Shown piece by piece: positions 16,266 through 24,186 of a stretch of DNA of 40,839 bases. This stretch comes from a virus: positions 1-40,839 of IMG/VR virus record IMGVR_UViG_3300008266_010269. One strand, given 5' to 3'. Position 1 is the stretch's first letter; each line of letters opens with the position of its first letter. The translations under genes and the position numbers were made by a program. Below the pieces are notes generated by a model, which made no database searches, was not told the DNA's origin, and was given only the letters and a program-made list of their open reading frames with translations.

Positions 16266-17071
16266 TTTCCATTGTTACTGCGTATCACAATCGAAAAAAA
16301 ATATTTATTAAAACATTAGAAAGTTTTAAAAAAAGTAGTTTTACTGATTTTGAAGTTATCGCTGTCGATGACTGTAGTCACGAAGATGAAAGATTAGAAG
16401 ATTTGGTAGACGAATTTCCTTTTTTAAAAATTGTTAGATTAGAAAAAAAAGATAAATGGTATGTAAATCCATGTGTTCCTTTTAACGTCGGATTTAACCA
16501 CGCATCAGGTGATAAAATTATTATACAAAATCCTGAATGTTTACATTCAGATGATATTTTAAATTTTGTAAACGAAAATTTAATTGATAATGATTATTTA
16601 TCATTTGCTTGTTATTCTTTAAGTGAAATTCAAACATCGGCAGTGTTACAACTTAATGATTTTAAATCATTTATTAACCCCTCAACATATAAAAAAATAT
16701 CAGTAGTTAATGATGGTGATGAAGGATGGTATAATCATTCATTATATCGACCAAAATCTTATCATTTTTGTACCGCAATAACTAAAAAAGATTTAAAAGA
16801 ATTAGGAGGATTTGACGAAAGATTTGCAACTGGAGTAGCGTTTGATGATGATGAATTTATACATAGAATTCGTCTTAAATTAAATGTAAGGTTTATTGAT
16901 GATTTTGTTGCTCTTCATTTATGGCATTACGGAAATGATAAAAATGCAACAGTAACAAATAGAGTAAATATGGATAATAAATTTTGGGAAATGTGGAATA
17001 AAAATAATTACTTATTCAATTATGTGACTAAAATTGAAAATAAATACACAATTAATAATTTAATTAAATGA
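16262..17071 (+). CDS. Glycosyltransferase family 2-like
   Basis: A 269-residue GT-A enzyme. It opens with MISIVTAYHNRKKIFIKTLESF and has VIAVDDCSHED (about 32-42), the nucleotide-binding Asp pair of GT2. NVGFNHASGDKIIIQNPECLHSDDI holds the acceptor-proximal acidic site. LGGFDERFATGVAFDDDEFIHRI (about 180-203) is the canonical late motif of polypeptide- or polysaccharide-type GT2 enzymes (galactosyltransferase C-like). There is no transmembrane helix. ATGA overlaps are present on both sides. Sugar and acceptor are unknown. Confidence 0.8.
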   Translation: MISIVTAYHNRKKIFIKTLESFKKSSFTDFEVIAVDDCSHEDERLEDLVDEFPFLKIVRLEKKDKWYVNPCVPFNVGFNHASGDKIIIQNPECLHSDDILNFVNENLIDNDYLSFACYSLSEIQTSAVLQLNDFKSFINPSTYKKISVVNDGDEGWYNHSLYRPKSYHFCTAITKKDLKELGGFDERFATGVAFDDDEFIHRIRLKLNVRFIDDFVALHLWHYGNDKNATVTNRVNMDNKFWEMWNKNNYLFNYVTKIENKYTINNLIK

Positions 17072-17862
17072 AAATAGTAGGATTTACACAATTAAGAAAT
17101 GAATTATCAAAAGGAAATTTACATAATTGGTTAAAACAAATGTTTGAAATATGTGAATACGTTTATGTATACGACCAAAATTCTGATGATGGTAGTAAAG
17201 AAATTTATAAAAATTTTTCTAATTTACGAGTAATTGAGTCAGAAATAAATGATTTTAAAAATGAAATATCGTGTAAGAAAAAATTGTTAGATACTCTACT
17301 ACTTGAGCAACCTGACACTGAATTTATTATATGGTTAGATGGTGATTCACTTTTAGATAGTCGTTTAACTAATGATAACAATAAAATTTTAATTGATATT
17401 TGTAACTACGCTAAAAACAATAATATTGACGGTATATTGTTGGGTCATTACAATCTATGGAGAAGTGACATCCACTATAGAATAGATAACGCTTATCATA
17501 GTTTAAGTCATGGGGTTTGTGCAATATGGAGAAATAATAAAAATTTAAATTTTCAGTCAATTCACGGGTTACACCAACCTCAATATCCAAATGGAATTGT
17601 AACAACCATTAAAATACCTTATAGTATAATACATAGAGGTTTTGCGACTGACTATCAAATTATTACTAAATATAATGTTTATAAAAGTTATGGCCAAGAC
17701 GGATGGGCACTTGAGAGATTATTAGACGAAACTACGTTAGAAGTTGTTGAATTAGATACTAATATATTACCTTCATGGTTTAAAATTACTGACGCAACTA
17801 ATCCAAAAGAAAAAGAAAAAATAATTAATATTTTTAAAAAACAAAATGAAGAAATCAATTGA
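17068..17862 (+). CDS. Glycosyltransferase-like protein, GT-A type
   Basis: A 264-residue protein with the GT-A outline. MKIVGFTQLRNELSKGNL is followed by YVYVYDQNSDDGSKEI (nucleotide-binding strand and Asp residues) and FIIWLDGDSLLDSRL (DxD-like, about 87-101). The opening FTQLRNE recalls GT2/GT92-like enzymes that act on an already placed sugar. HGLHQPQYPNG and IIHRGFATDYQII are probably acceptor-side segments. The protein ends with a basic helix and overlaps the next gene by 17 bases. Function as a transferase is likely, specificity unknown. Confidence 0.65.
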   Translation: MKIVGFTQLRNELSKGNLHNWLKQMFEICEYVYVYDQNSDDGSKEIYKNFSNLRVIESEINDFKNEISCKKKLLDTLLLEQPDTEFIIWLDGDSLLDSRLTNDNNKILIDICNYAKNNNIDGILLGHYNLWRSDIHYRIDNAYHSLSHGVCAIWRNNKNLNFQSIHGLHQPQYPNGIVTTIKIPYSIIHRGFATDYQIITKYNVYKSYGQDGWALERLLDETTLEVVELDTNILPSWFKITDATNPKEKEKIINIFKKQNEEIN

Positions 17863-18571
17863 AATTATTTCATTAATTTTTAAATCAGTAGAATACTTAG
17901 ATTTAATACATAAAGAATTAACTAGTGAAAAATGTAAAGTTAATGGTTGGGATGTCTCAATAAGAATTGTCGCAAATGATGCAACAGATGAGATTATAAA
18001 TAAATTAACAAAATTAGATATACCATATTCAATTTATAATGACCCAATTCCTAATGATTATTATTTAAATAGAGTTTATAGATGTTGGAATTACGCCGGT
18101 AAAACTAGTAAATCAGATAATATTTGTTTTGTTAATTCAGATATGGTCTTTAGTAATGGATGGTTAGAAAATTTATTAAAACATCACGATGGTACTAATA
18201 TACCAACATCTAGATTAGTTGAGAGTGGTAAAATGAGGAGTGGAACTTATGGTATTAGTATTGATTGTGGTAAAAGTCCTAAAAAAATTGATTATGAACT
18301 TTGGGAAAAAGTTAATACATCTATGAGGGAGGATAACATTTATTCAGGTGGTTTATACATGCCATGTATTTTTGAAAAAACTCGATTTATTGAAAGTGGT
18401 ATGTATCCTGAAGGTAACATTTATACTGATGGAGTTGGTACTTTAAATGGGTTTGTTCAAAGTGGAGATGACTGGTATTTTAGAAAATTAGAATCAACTT
18501 ATGGGATGAGACATGTTACAGTATTTGATTCATTAGTTTATCATATACAAGAAGGTGAAAAAGACGATTAA
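17846..18571 (+). CDS. Glycosyltransferase-like protein, GT-A type
   Basis: A 241-residue protein. SIRIVANDATDEIINKL and NICFVNSDMVFSNGWLENLLKH (about 90-111) correspond to the nucleotide-binding strand and a DxD-like NSDMV site of GT2-type enzymes. The rest has Gly- and aromatic-rich segments (GGLYMPCIFEKTRFIESGMYPEGN) resembling the late LGGFDE region, with a VYHIQEG end. It is slightly shorter than typical GT2 proteins. The start lies inside the end of the previous gene (17-base overlap). Sequence divergence makes the exact family uncertain. Confidence 0.65.
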   Translation: MKKSIEIISLIFKSVEYLDLIHKELTSEKCKVNGWDVSIRIVANDATDEIINKLTKLDIPYSIYNDPIPNDYYLNRVYRCWNYAGKTSKSDNICFVNSDMVFSNGWLENLLKHHDGTNIPTSRLVESGKMRSGTYGISIDCGKSPKKIDYELWEKVNTSMREDNIYSGGLYMPCIFEKTRFIESGMYPEGNIYTDGVGTLNGFVQSGDDWYFRKLESTYGMRHVTVFDSLVYHIQEGEKDD

Positions 18572-18595
18572 AATATTAAAGATATACAAAATAAA

Positions 18596-19006
18596 ATGGA
18601 AAAAATATATTCTAAAATTAATGGAGAACTCCTTCATCAAATTGTGAGATTATCTGATGTTACTTCTGAACGAACTGATTTAAGCTTAGATAAAAACTAC
18701 CTTCAATGTGCCAGTTTAAAATTATCTAAAGGACATACATTTAAACCTCACAAACATAATATAATCCCAAGACATGATGAAAATTACATACCTCAGGAAA
18801 GTTGGTGTGTTATAAAAGGAAAGGTAAAATGTATTTTCTATGACATTGATGATAATATAATTGCGGAACCTATATTATCCGCAGGTGATATTAGTTTTAC
18901 ATTTAATGGTGGTCATAATTATTTGATTTTAGAAGACGATACTATTGTATATGAATACAAAACAGGGCCATATTTTGGTCAAACAATTGATAAAACTTTT
19001 ATTTGA
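18596..19006 (+). CDS. Metal-type cupin, possible sugar-nucleotide isomerase/epimerase
   Basis: A 136-residue single-domain cupin. Motif 1 is FKPHKH (H52, H54) with E68 in QESWCVIKG, and motif 2 contributes H107 in FNGGHNYLIL, giving a typical metal or sugar-binding jelly roll. Small cupins of this size next to a DegT aminotransferase and an acyltransferase often act as 3,4-keto-isomerases of nucleotide sugars (FdtA/QdtA type), although the fold is also used by WxcM-like and lyase enzymes. It overlaps the next gene by one base at TGATG. Function is inferred from context. Confidence 0.6.
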   Translation: MEKIYSKINGELLHQIVRLSDVTSERTDLSLDKNYLQCASLKLSKGHTFKPHKHNIIPRHDENYIPQESWCVIKGKVKCIFYDIDDNIIAEPILSAGDISFTFNGGHNYLILEDDTIVYEYKTGPYFGQTIDKTFI

Positions 19007-19530
19007 TGAAAATAGGTAGTGATGTTGTTTTAGATTTAGATATAATAATAAAAGAAAAAAATAATTGTGTTATAGGTAGTCATGTTGCAATAGATAAAGG
19101 ATTTTATTGTACAACAAAATTATATATTGGTGATTATACACATATTAGTCCTTATGTAACAATTATAGGTGGTAAAAACTCAGATTTTACGGCCAAAGGG
19201 TTTAATAACATAATGGCCGGAGCTAGAATTGTATGTGGTTCAGATAGATTTGATGATAGTGGATTATTTGGAGCGATGATACCTGAAGAATTAAAAGGTA
19301 CTCAAATAATTAAACCTGTTCTTATGGAAGAATTTTCTAATATCGGAACAAATTCTATTGTATTACCCGGCTCAAGATTAAGACGTGGTGTTCTATTATC
19401 CGCAGGTAGTTTATTAATGGGTGATACTGAAGAATGGGGGGTATATAAGGGAAATCCAGCAATTTTAGTTAAAAAAATAGATAGTACAAGAATACTTTAC
19501 AACGCGAAAAAATTAGGATATAATTATTAA
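19006..19530 (+). CDS. Hexapeptide-repeat acyltransferase (O- or N-acetyltransferase)
   Basis: A 174-residue left-handed beta-helix protein. Short repeats such as IGSHVAIDKGFYC, IGDYTHISPYVTIIGG and IGTNSIVLPGSRLRRGVLLSAGSLL carry the [LIV]-G-x4 pattern, and WGVYKGNPAILVKKI is the usual end of acetyltransferases that work on sugars. It probably transfers acetyl from acetyl-CoA to an amino or hydroxyl group of a nucleotide sugar or glycan. The ATG at 19006 is preferred because it overlaps the previous stop (TGATG). It lies directly before the DegT-like gene, as in FdtC/PerB-type pathways. Confidence 0.8.
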   Translation: MKIGSDVVLDLDIIIKEKNNCVIGSHVAIDKGFYCTTKLYIGDYTHISPYVTIIGGKNSDFTAKGFNNIMAGARIVCGSDRFDDSGLFGAMIPEELKGTQIIKPVLMEEFSNIGTNSIVLPGSRLRRGVLLSAGSLLMGDTEEWGVYKGNPAILVKKIDSTRILYNAKKLGYNY

Positions 19531-19534
19531 TCTT

Positions 19535-20143
19535 ATGGAACAAGTGAATATGGATACTGTGACGGAATTTGAAAAAAAGATATCACAATTTTACAACGCC
19601 CCTTACGCAGTTGCTGTAGATAGTTGTACTCATGGTATAGAGTTATGTTTAAGATTAACAAATACTACTAAAATTAACGTCCCATTACGAACTTATTTAT
19701 CCGTACCCATGTTGTCTAAAAAATTGGGGATTGGATTAGAATGGAGAGATGAAAAATGGGAAGATTACTACACTTTAAATTACGAAGAAAAAAAAATAAT
19801 TGACGCAGCAGTACTGTGGAAAAAAGACAGTTATATTCCAAATACGTATATGTGTTTAAGTTTTCAATTTCAAAAACATTTAAGTTTAGGTAGAGGTGGA
19901 ATGATTCTTTTGGACAACGAACAAGATGCTATTCAGTTAAAAAAAATGAGTTATGACGGTAGACTACCCAATATTCCATGGAGAGAACAAAATATCGATA
20001 CAATGGGTTACCATTACTATATGACTCCTGAAACCGCTAAATTAGGATTAGATAAATTATCTAATGCCATTAATACAAATCCTAGAAAATGGAAATATGA
20101 GGATTGGCCAGATTTGACTAAAATGAATTTTTTTAAAAGTTAA
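19535..20143 (+). CDS. Mini DegT/DnrJ/EryC1-type aminotransferase
   Basis: A PLP-dependent sugar aminotransferase-like protein of only 202 residues; normal family members have 370-400. The large-domain core is visible: VDSCTHGIELCLR (28-40, phosphate-binding), IDAAVLW (89-95, the DxA pocket) and SFQFQKHLSLGRGGMILLDN (109-128) with K114 as the expected PLP lysine. TMGYHYYMTPETAKLGLDKL corresponds to the conserved G-x-N-x-R-M segment. Most of the C-terminal small domain is absent, with no frameshift seen, so this is a shortened form. It probably aminates a 4-keto or 3-keto sugar nucleotide. It lies nine bases before gmd, whose product is a 4-keto sugar, which suggests a GDP-perosamine-like product. 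Confidence 0.7.
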   Translation: MEQVNMDTVTEFEKKISQFYNAPYAVAVDSCTHGIELCLRLTNTTKINVPLRTYLSVPMLSKKLGIGLEWRDEKWEDYYTLNYEEKKIIDAAVLWKKDSYIPNTYMCLSFQFQKHLSLGRGGMILLDNEQDAIQLKKMSYDGRLPNIPWREQNIDTMGYHYYMTPETAKLGLDKLSNAINTNPRKWKYEDWPDLTKMNFFKS

Positions 20144-20152
20144 AAATAAAAT

Positions 20153-21124
20153 ATGATTAAACGTGCATTTATAACCGGTGTGGGTGGCCAAGATGGGTCA
20201 TATCTAGCGGAATATCTTTTATCATTAGGATATGAAGTTCATGGTATTATACGAAGAAATTCTACACCTGAACACCAACAAAGTAGACTTGACGAAATTC
20301 GAGACAAAATAAATATATATTATGGTGACTTGTTAGACCAATCTAATATTGAAAGATTATTAAGTGAAATACAACCTGACGAAATATACAACTTAGCCGC
20401 TCAAAGTCATGTACGTATTAGTTACGATATCCCACAATTTACATCACAAGTTAATTCTTTAGGTGTTTTAAATATTTTAGATGCTTATCGTAGAGTTTGT
20501 CCTAACGCAAAATTTTATCAAGCAAGTAGTTCGGAAATGTTTGGAAGTTCGGTAGACCCTGATGGGTACCAAAGAGAAACAACTCATATGAATCCAGTTT
20601 CACCATATGGATGTAGTAAAGTATTTGGGTATAATATTGTTCGAAATTATAGAAACGCATATAATTTACATGCTAATAATGGTATTTTATTCAATCATGA
20701 ATCTCCTCGTAGAGGTTCTAATTTTGTTACTAATAAAGTAGTTAAAGCCGCGGTGATGATAAGTTTAGGTTTATCTGATAAATTAGAACTTGGTAACATG
20801 GATTCATATAGAGATTGGGGACATTCCAAAGACTATGTAAAAGCAATGCATTTAATATTACAACAGGATAAACCAGTCGACTTAGTTGTGGCAACTGGGG
20901 AGTCAAGGTCAGTTAGAGATATGTGTGAATATGTTTTTAGTAAATTAAATTTAAATTATAAAGACTATGTTGTTCAAAATGATAAGTTTTTACGTCCTGA
21001 AGAATTACCATACCTTAAAGGTGACTCAAGTAAAATTAGGTCTTTAGGATGGAAACCTGAATATAGTTTTGAGACAATGATGGATGAAATGATTGATTAT
21101 TGGTTAAACATTTATAAAAAATAA
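20153..21124 (+). CDS. gmd: GDP-mannose 4,6-dehydratase
   Basis: NADP-dependent SDR that converts GDP-D-mannose to GDP-4-keto-6-deoxy-D-mannose, precursor of GDP-fucose, GDP-rhamnose and GDP-perosamine. The cofactor site is FITGVGGQDGSYLAEYLL (7-23), and GIIRRNST and NLAAQSHV are typical for Gmd. The catalytic set includes SSSEMFG (125-131) and Y152xxxK156 in SPYGCSK. LFNHESPRRGSNFVTNK is a family hallmark. With 323 residues it is slightly shorter than usual (345-370). Host GDP-mannose would be the substrate, since no mannose activation genes are in the window. Confidence 0.93.
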   Translation: MIKRAFITGVGGQDGSYLAEYLLSLGYEVHGIIRRNSTPEHQQSRLDEIRDKINIYYGDLLDQSNIERLLSEIQPDEIYNLAAQSHVRISYDIPQFTSQVNSLGVLNILDAYRRVCPNAKFYQASSSEMFGSSVDPDGYQRETTHMNPVSPYGCSKVFGYNIVRNYRNAYNLHANNGILFNHESPRRGSNFVTNKVVKAAVMISLGLSDKLELGNMDSYRDWGHSKDYVKAMHLILQQDKPVDLVVATGESRSVRDMCEYVFSKLNLNYKDYVVQNDKFLRPEELPYLKGDSSKIRSLGWKPEYSFETMMDEMIDYWLNIYKK

Positions 21125-21132
21125 AACATACT

Positions 21133-22056
21133 ATGGATAATAAAATTGGGTGGTTAGTTAACGATACACTTACGTGTATTCCAAACACGAGAACATTTTG
21201 GCATGACCTATTAGAATGGTTTCCAGGCCTTCAAGATAAATGTGACGGATATACAAGTTATGCAATATTAGCTGATAAAATAGAATCTATTAGAGAGCGC
21301 CCTGATTATATAATTAGAAATGGAAGTTATTTTCGTAAACTTAATATTGATGTCCCAACATTCTGTCTAATACAAGATACTATGGATAATCCAATGCAAA
21401 CTGAAGTTATAAATTCATGTACTTGTGTTGTATTTGCGTCTAAACAAACGTATAATCTTTATAAAGAAAGAATTAATCCAAAAAATGTAAGAGTAATTGA
21501 ACAATCATCAGATTTTAATTTTTTTAAACCTATTCCTGAAAGACATCCAGAAGTTTTACCTAATTCAATTATTTTTATAGGTGATTCTTCTCATGAAAAA
21601 AAAGGATTTCATAGAGTTTTAAACCTCATTGAAACAATGACGGATTTTAATTTTTGTTTAGTAATGAAAGATAATACAACTATTGACGCAATTCCTGAAC
21701 ATAATAGAAATAGAGTAAGAATATTTAACAGAGTTGACACAAATACAGTTAGACTTTTAATAAATTCATCAGTGTGTGGTATTTGTACATCAGGAAATGA
21801 AGAAGGTCATTTTGCAGGAATTGAAATAGGTGCATGTGACATACCAATGGTTGCAAGACCTATGGGATGTTATTTAGATAGACAAGATGATAAAACATGG
21901 GGGTTAGTATCTAACGATGAAAATTTTCCTGAAACAATAAGATACGTTATTAGTAATCGAAATCTTTTTTCACCACGAGAATATTATTCAAAAGAATATA
22001 CTTTAGAACGTTGTCGTGAAAAATGGAATAATTTAATTAATGAATTTGTTAAATAA
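21133..22056 (+). CDS. Glycosyltransferase, GT-B (GT4-like)
   Basis: A 307-residue GT-B protein. The N-terminal half (KIGWLVNDTLTCIPNTRTFW, CLIQDTMDNPMQTEVINSC) is followed by SIIFIGDSSHEKKGFHRVLNLI (about 143-165), the standard start of the donor domain, and by TSGNEEGHFAGIEIGACDIPMVARPMG (about 215-241), which matches the E-G-x-x-x-x-x-E-x-x-x-x-x-x-P GT4 donor loop. It lies directly after gmd. It may use a GDP-deoxyhexose, but donor specificity cannot be read from sequence. Confidence 0.75.
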   Translation: MDNKIGWLVNDTLTCIPNTRTFWHDLLEWFPGLQDKCDGYTSYAILADKIESIRERPDYIIRNGSYFRKLNIDVPTFCLIQDTMDNPMQTEVINSCTCVVFASKQTYNLYKERINPKNVRVIEQSSDFNFFKPIPERHPEVLPNSIIFIGDSSHEKKGFHRVLNLIETMTDFNFCLVMKDNTTIDAIPEHNRNRVRIFNRVDTNTVRLLINSSVCGICTSGNEEGHFAGIEIGACDIPMVARPMGCYLDRQDDKTWGLVSNDENFPETIRYVISNRNLFSPREYYSKEYTLERCREKWNNLINEFVK

Positions 22057-22063
22057 TACATAT

Positions 22064-22888
22064 ATGAAATTTACGGTAGAAATAAAATCTGGTTTATGTA
22101 ATGTTTTAAAATCTTTTGTCACCGCTTTAAGTATAGGTGAAACTAATATTTTACCTAGATTTGACGCACATTTTGACGCTGATTATCGAGAAATTTTAGA
22201 TGATAGTTTAATTTGCCATAACCCACACGAATTTGGTAATTCTTTTATTTCTGCAAGATTTTTAGTTTTAAAATCAGAAGAAACAGAACAACCTGATTTA
22301 ATAAACGACGCTAAAGCTTTAGGTGACCACCCTAATATCGTAAATAAATCACTTTCTTATTTATTTTCAACACATTCAATTGATTGGTTTTTTAATAGAA
22401 ATTTAATATGTGATACAGTATTTAACAGAATACAAAAAGGAATTAGTAAAATTAAATGGAGACCTGAAGTTTTATCCGAAGTTGATAGAGTGTCAAAACA
22501 TTTTGAATACCCATTACTTACCATACAAATAAGAACTTGGACTCATCAATTTGACCCTCCAAACTGTACAAGTATTCGAGACGGAGTTATTAGAGATTAT
22601 AATTTTGAAACTTATAAAAATGCAATTAATGAATTTTTACCAAAAGTAAAAACTATTTTTCTTACTTCAGATAACGACAGTGTTTTACCTGAATATTTAG
22701 AATATTTAAAAGACTACAATGTAATAACTTACACTAAACCAGATAATGTTACTCAAATGCAATATTCTACAGCAACTATGTTAATAGCCTCAAAATGTGA
22801 TATGTTGGTTTGTAATCGTCTTAGTACATTTTCAGAATGTATTTGGTGGTTTGGCGGATGTAAAGCCGAAACAATACCTGTTTTTTAA
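22064..22888 (+). CDS. Fucosyltransferase-like glycosyltransferase
   Basis: The preferred start is ATG 22064, seven bases after the previous stop; an in-frame ATG at 22040 would overlap the upstream gene by 17 bases. The 274-residue product has the arrangement of the alpha-1,2/alpha-1,6/O-fucosyltransferase superfamily: a basic motif in TIQIRTW (153-159), then FLTSDNDSVLPEYL (199-212) and CDMLVCNRLSTFSECIWWFGG (245-265), the D-x-x-V-x-S-x-x-S-T-F-S-type third motif. These enzymes use GDP-fucose or related GDP-deoxy sugars, which fits the nearby gmd. The N-terminal half is divergent. Function is inferred from motifs and context. Confidence 0.6.
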   Translation: MKFTVEIKSGLCNVLKSFVTALSIGETNILPRFDAHFDADYREILDDSLICHNPHEFGNSFISARFLVLKSEETEQPDLINDAKALGDHPNIVNKSLSYLFSTHSIDWFFNRNLICDTVFNRIQKGISKIKWRPEVLSEVDRVSKHFEYPLLTIQIRTWTHQFDPPNCTSIRDGVIRDYNFETYKNAINEFLPKVKTIFLTSDNDSVLPEYLEYLKDYNVITYTKPDNVTQMQYSTATMLIASKCDMLVCNRLSTFSECIWWFGGCKAETIPVF

Positions 22889-22919
22889 GATGAATAAAAA
22901 CAACACTTAATGTTTACTG

Positions 22920-22960
22920 TATCCATATTTTTTATTAATTTAAAATAAAAAATATGGATA
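22920..22960 (+). promoter_or_regulatory. Perfect 17-bp hairpin covering the start codon of the methyltransferase gene
   Basis: Bases 22920-22936 pair without mismatch with 22944-22960 around a 7-base loop (AATTTAA). The ATG at 22954-22956 lies in the 3' arm. In RNA this would hide the start codon and the whole initiation region. The structure is read directly. A role as translational switch, processing site or attenuator is inferred. It occupies most of the 65-base spacer, one of the few gaps in the island. Confidence 0.75.
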
Positions 22961-23487
22961 AATTTGCATACGGACATGAAGTTCACACGGACATGATAGT
23001 CCAAATAGTTAAATCAATTAATTGTAAAAATTATTTAGAATTAGGTGTATATGATGGGTCAACTTTTGAAAAAGTTTCAGAAGTAGTACCTAGGGTAATT
23101 GGGGTTGATATTATTGATTTTAGAAGAAATAAAAACATTGGTGAGTTCCATCAAACATCAACACAAGACTTTTTAAATAATTTTAATGAAATAGTAGATG
23201 TTATTTTCATAGATGCTGACCATGCGTTTGAAGCGGTTAAATTAGATTTCAAAGCATCACTTAAAAATTTAAATGAATTTGGGGTAATTATTTTACATGA
23301 TACTGACCCAATTTCTGAAAAATATATTACCCGAGAACACTGTGAGGATTCTTATAAAATGATAGATTGGATTAAAACTGAATATCCTGAGATGGATATT
23401 TTTACATTCCCCATATCCGAAGCGGGTTTAACAATTGTCAAACGTTCTATTGACAGACGTGTTAGTAAATTTTTAAATAATGGATAA
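22954..23487 (+). CDS. Class I SAM-dependent methyltransferase
   Basis: A 177-residue Rossmann methyltransferase. Motif I is LELGVYDGSTFEKV (28-41), followed by IGVDIIDF (49-56), an acidic VDVIFIDADHAFEAVKLDF (81-99) and VIILHDTDP (111-119). FIDADH and LHDTDP are characteristic of the Methyltransf_24/TylF-like group, several members of which O-methylate sugars. Within the glycan island, methylation of a sugar hydroxyl is the natural guess. The start codon lies in a strong hairpin. DNA modification is less likely because no DPPY- or NPPF-type motif is present. Confidence 0.8.
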   Translation: MDKFAYGHEVHTDMIVQIVKSINCKNYLELGVYDGSTFEKVSEVVPRVIGVDIIDFRRNKNIGEFHQTSTQDFLNNFNEIVDVIFIDADHAFEAVKLDFKASLKNLNEFGVIILHDTDPISEKYITREHCEDSYKMIDWIKTEYPEMDIFTFPISEAGLTIVKRSIDRRVSKFLNNG

Positions 23488-23510
23488 TAAAAAAATAAAT
23501 TAAAATTACC

Positions 23511-24164
23511 ATGAATAAAGAATATACTATAATTATACCAAGCAATAGAGACTCTTTAAAAGATGAATTAATTACTCATTTAAAAAACATGGATGAAGAA
23601 TCAATTTGGAAAAATGGTCACGGATACCCATCTTTCTCAAAATTAATTAATGATTGTGTTGTTGAATCACCAACAGAAACCATTATTATTTGTAATGACA
23701 AAGCTAGACCTAAAAAAGAACATATTGAAAAAATTTTAACTCTTTTAGAACAAGGATATGGGTTTGTTGGATTATATGCGTGGGGGTTTTTTGGTTTTAA
23801 AAAAGAATTATTTAGAAATATTGGGTTTATGGATGAAAGATTTATTGGGGGTAATTATGAAGATAGTGATTACCTAAGAAGAATGATGGAGGGCAATATT
23901 GCCATGTATAATTCATTTGAAATAGATTATATCTCTATGAGTTCAGGATGGAACATATCAAATACAAAAAACCATTTTGATAAAAAATGGGAGCATGGTG
24001 ATTTACCAGGTGATAAATATGTAAAACGATTATTACCAGAAGAAACTTATGATTATAACATAGGTGAAAAAACAAACATAAAATTTCTACCATGGTCTGA
24101 TTCATTTTTTAGTATTGACGTAGGTAAATCAGAAACATTCATGGATTACAAAATAAAAATATAA
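23511..24164 (+). CDS. Glycosyltransferase-like protein, GT-A type
   Basis: A 217-residue protein. EYTIIIPSNRDSLKDELI resembles the GT2 start, TETIIICNDKARPKKEHIEKIL (about 56-77) holds the DxD-like NDK, and NIGFMDERFIGGNYEDSDYLRRMM (about 103-126) is a near-canonical late GT2 motif with acidic catalytic residues. It is shorter than most GT2 proteins because the second nucleotide strand region is compact. There are no membrane helices. The 23-base gap before it is AT-rich with no Shine-Dalgarno sequence. Substrate unknown. Confidence 0.7.
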   Translation: MNKEYTIIIPSNRDSLKDELITHLKNMDEESIWKNGHGYPSFSKLINDCVVESPTETIIICNDKARPKKEHIEKILTLLEQGYGFVGLYAWGFFGFKKELFRNIGFMDERFIGGNYEDSDYLRRMMEGNIAMYNSFEIDYISMSSGWNISNTKNHFDKKWEHGDLPGDKYVKRLLPEETYDYNIGEKTNIKFLPWSDSFFSIDVGKSETFMDYKIKI

Positions 24165-24186
24165 AATAAATAAATTATATAAAATA

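Noticed and set aside
19003-19008. TTG start for the acyltransferase
   Set aside because: An ATG one codon later forms a TGATG coupling with the upstream stop, which is common in this operon.
22954-23487. Methyltransferase considered as a DNA modification enzyme
   Set aside because: There is no DPPY/NPPF-type motif; FIDADH and LHDTDP match small-molecule methyltransferases.
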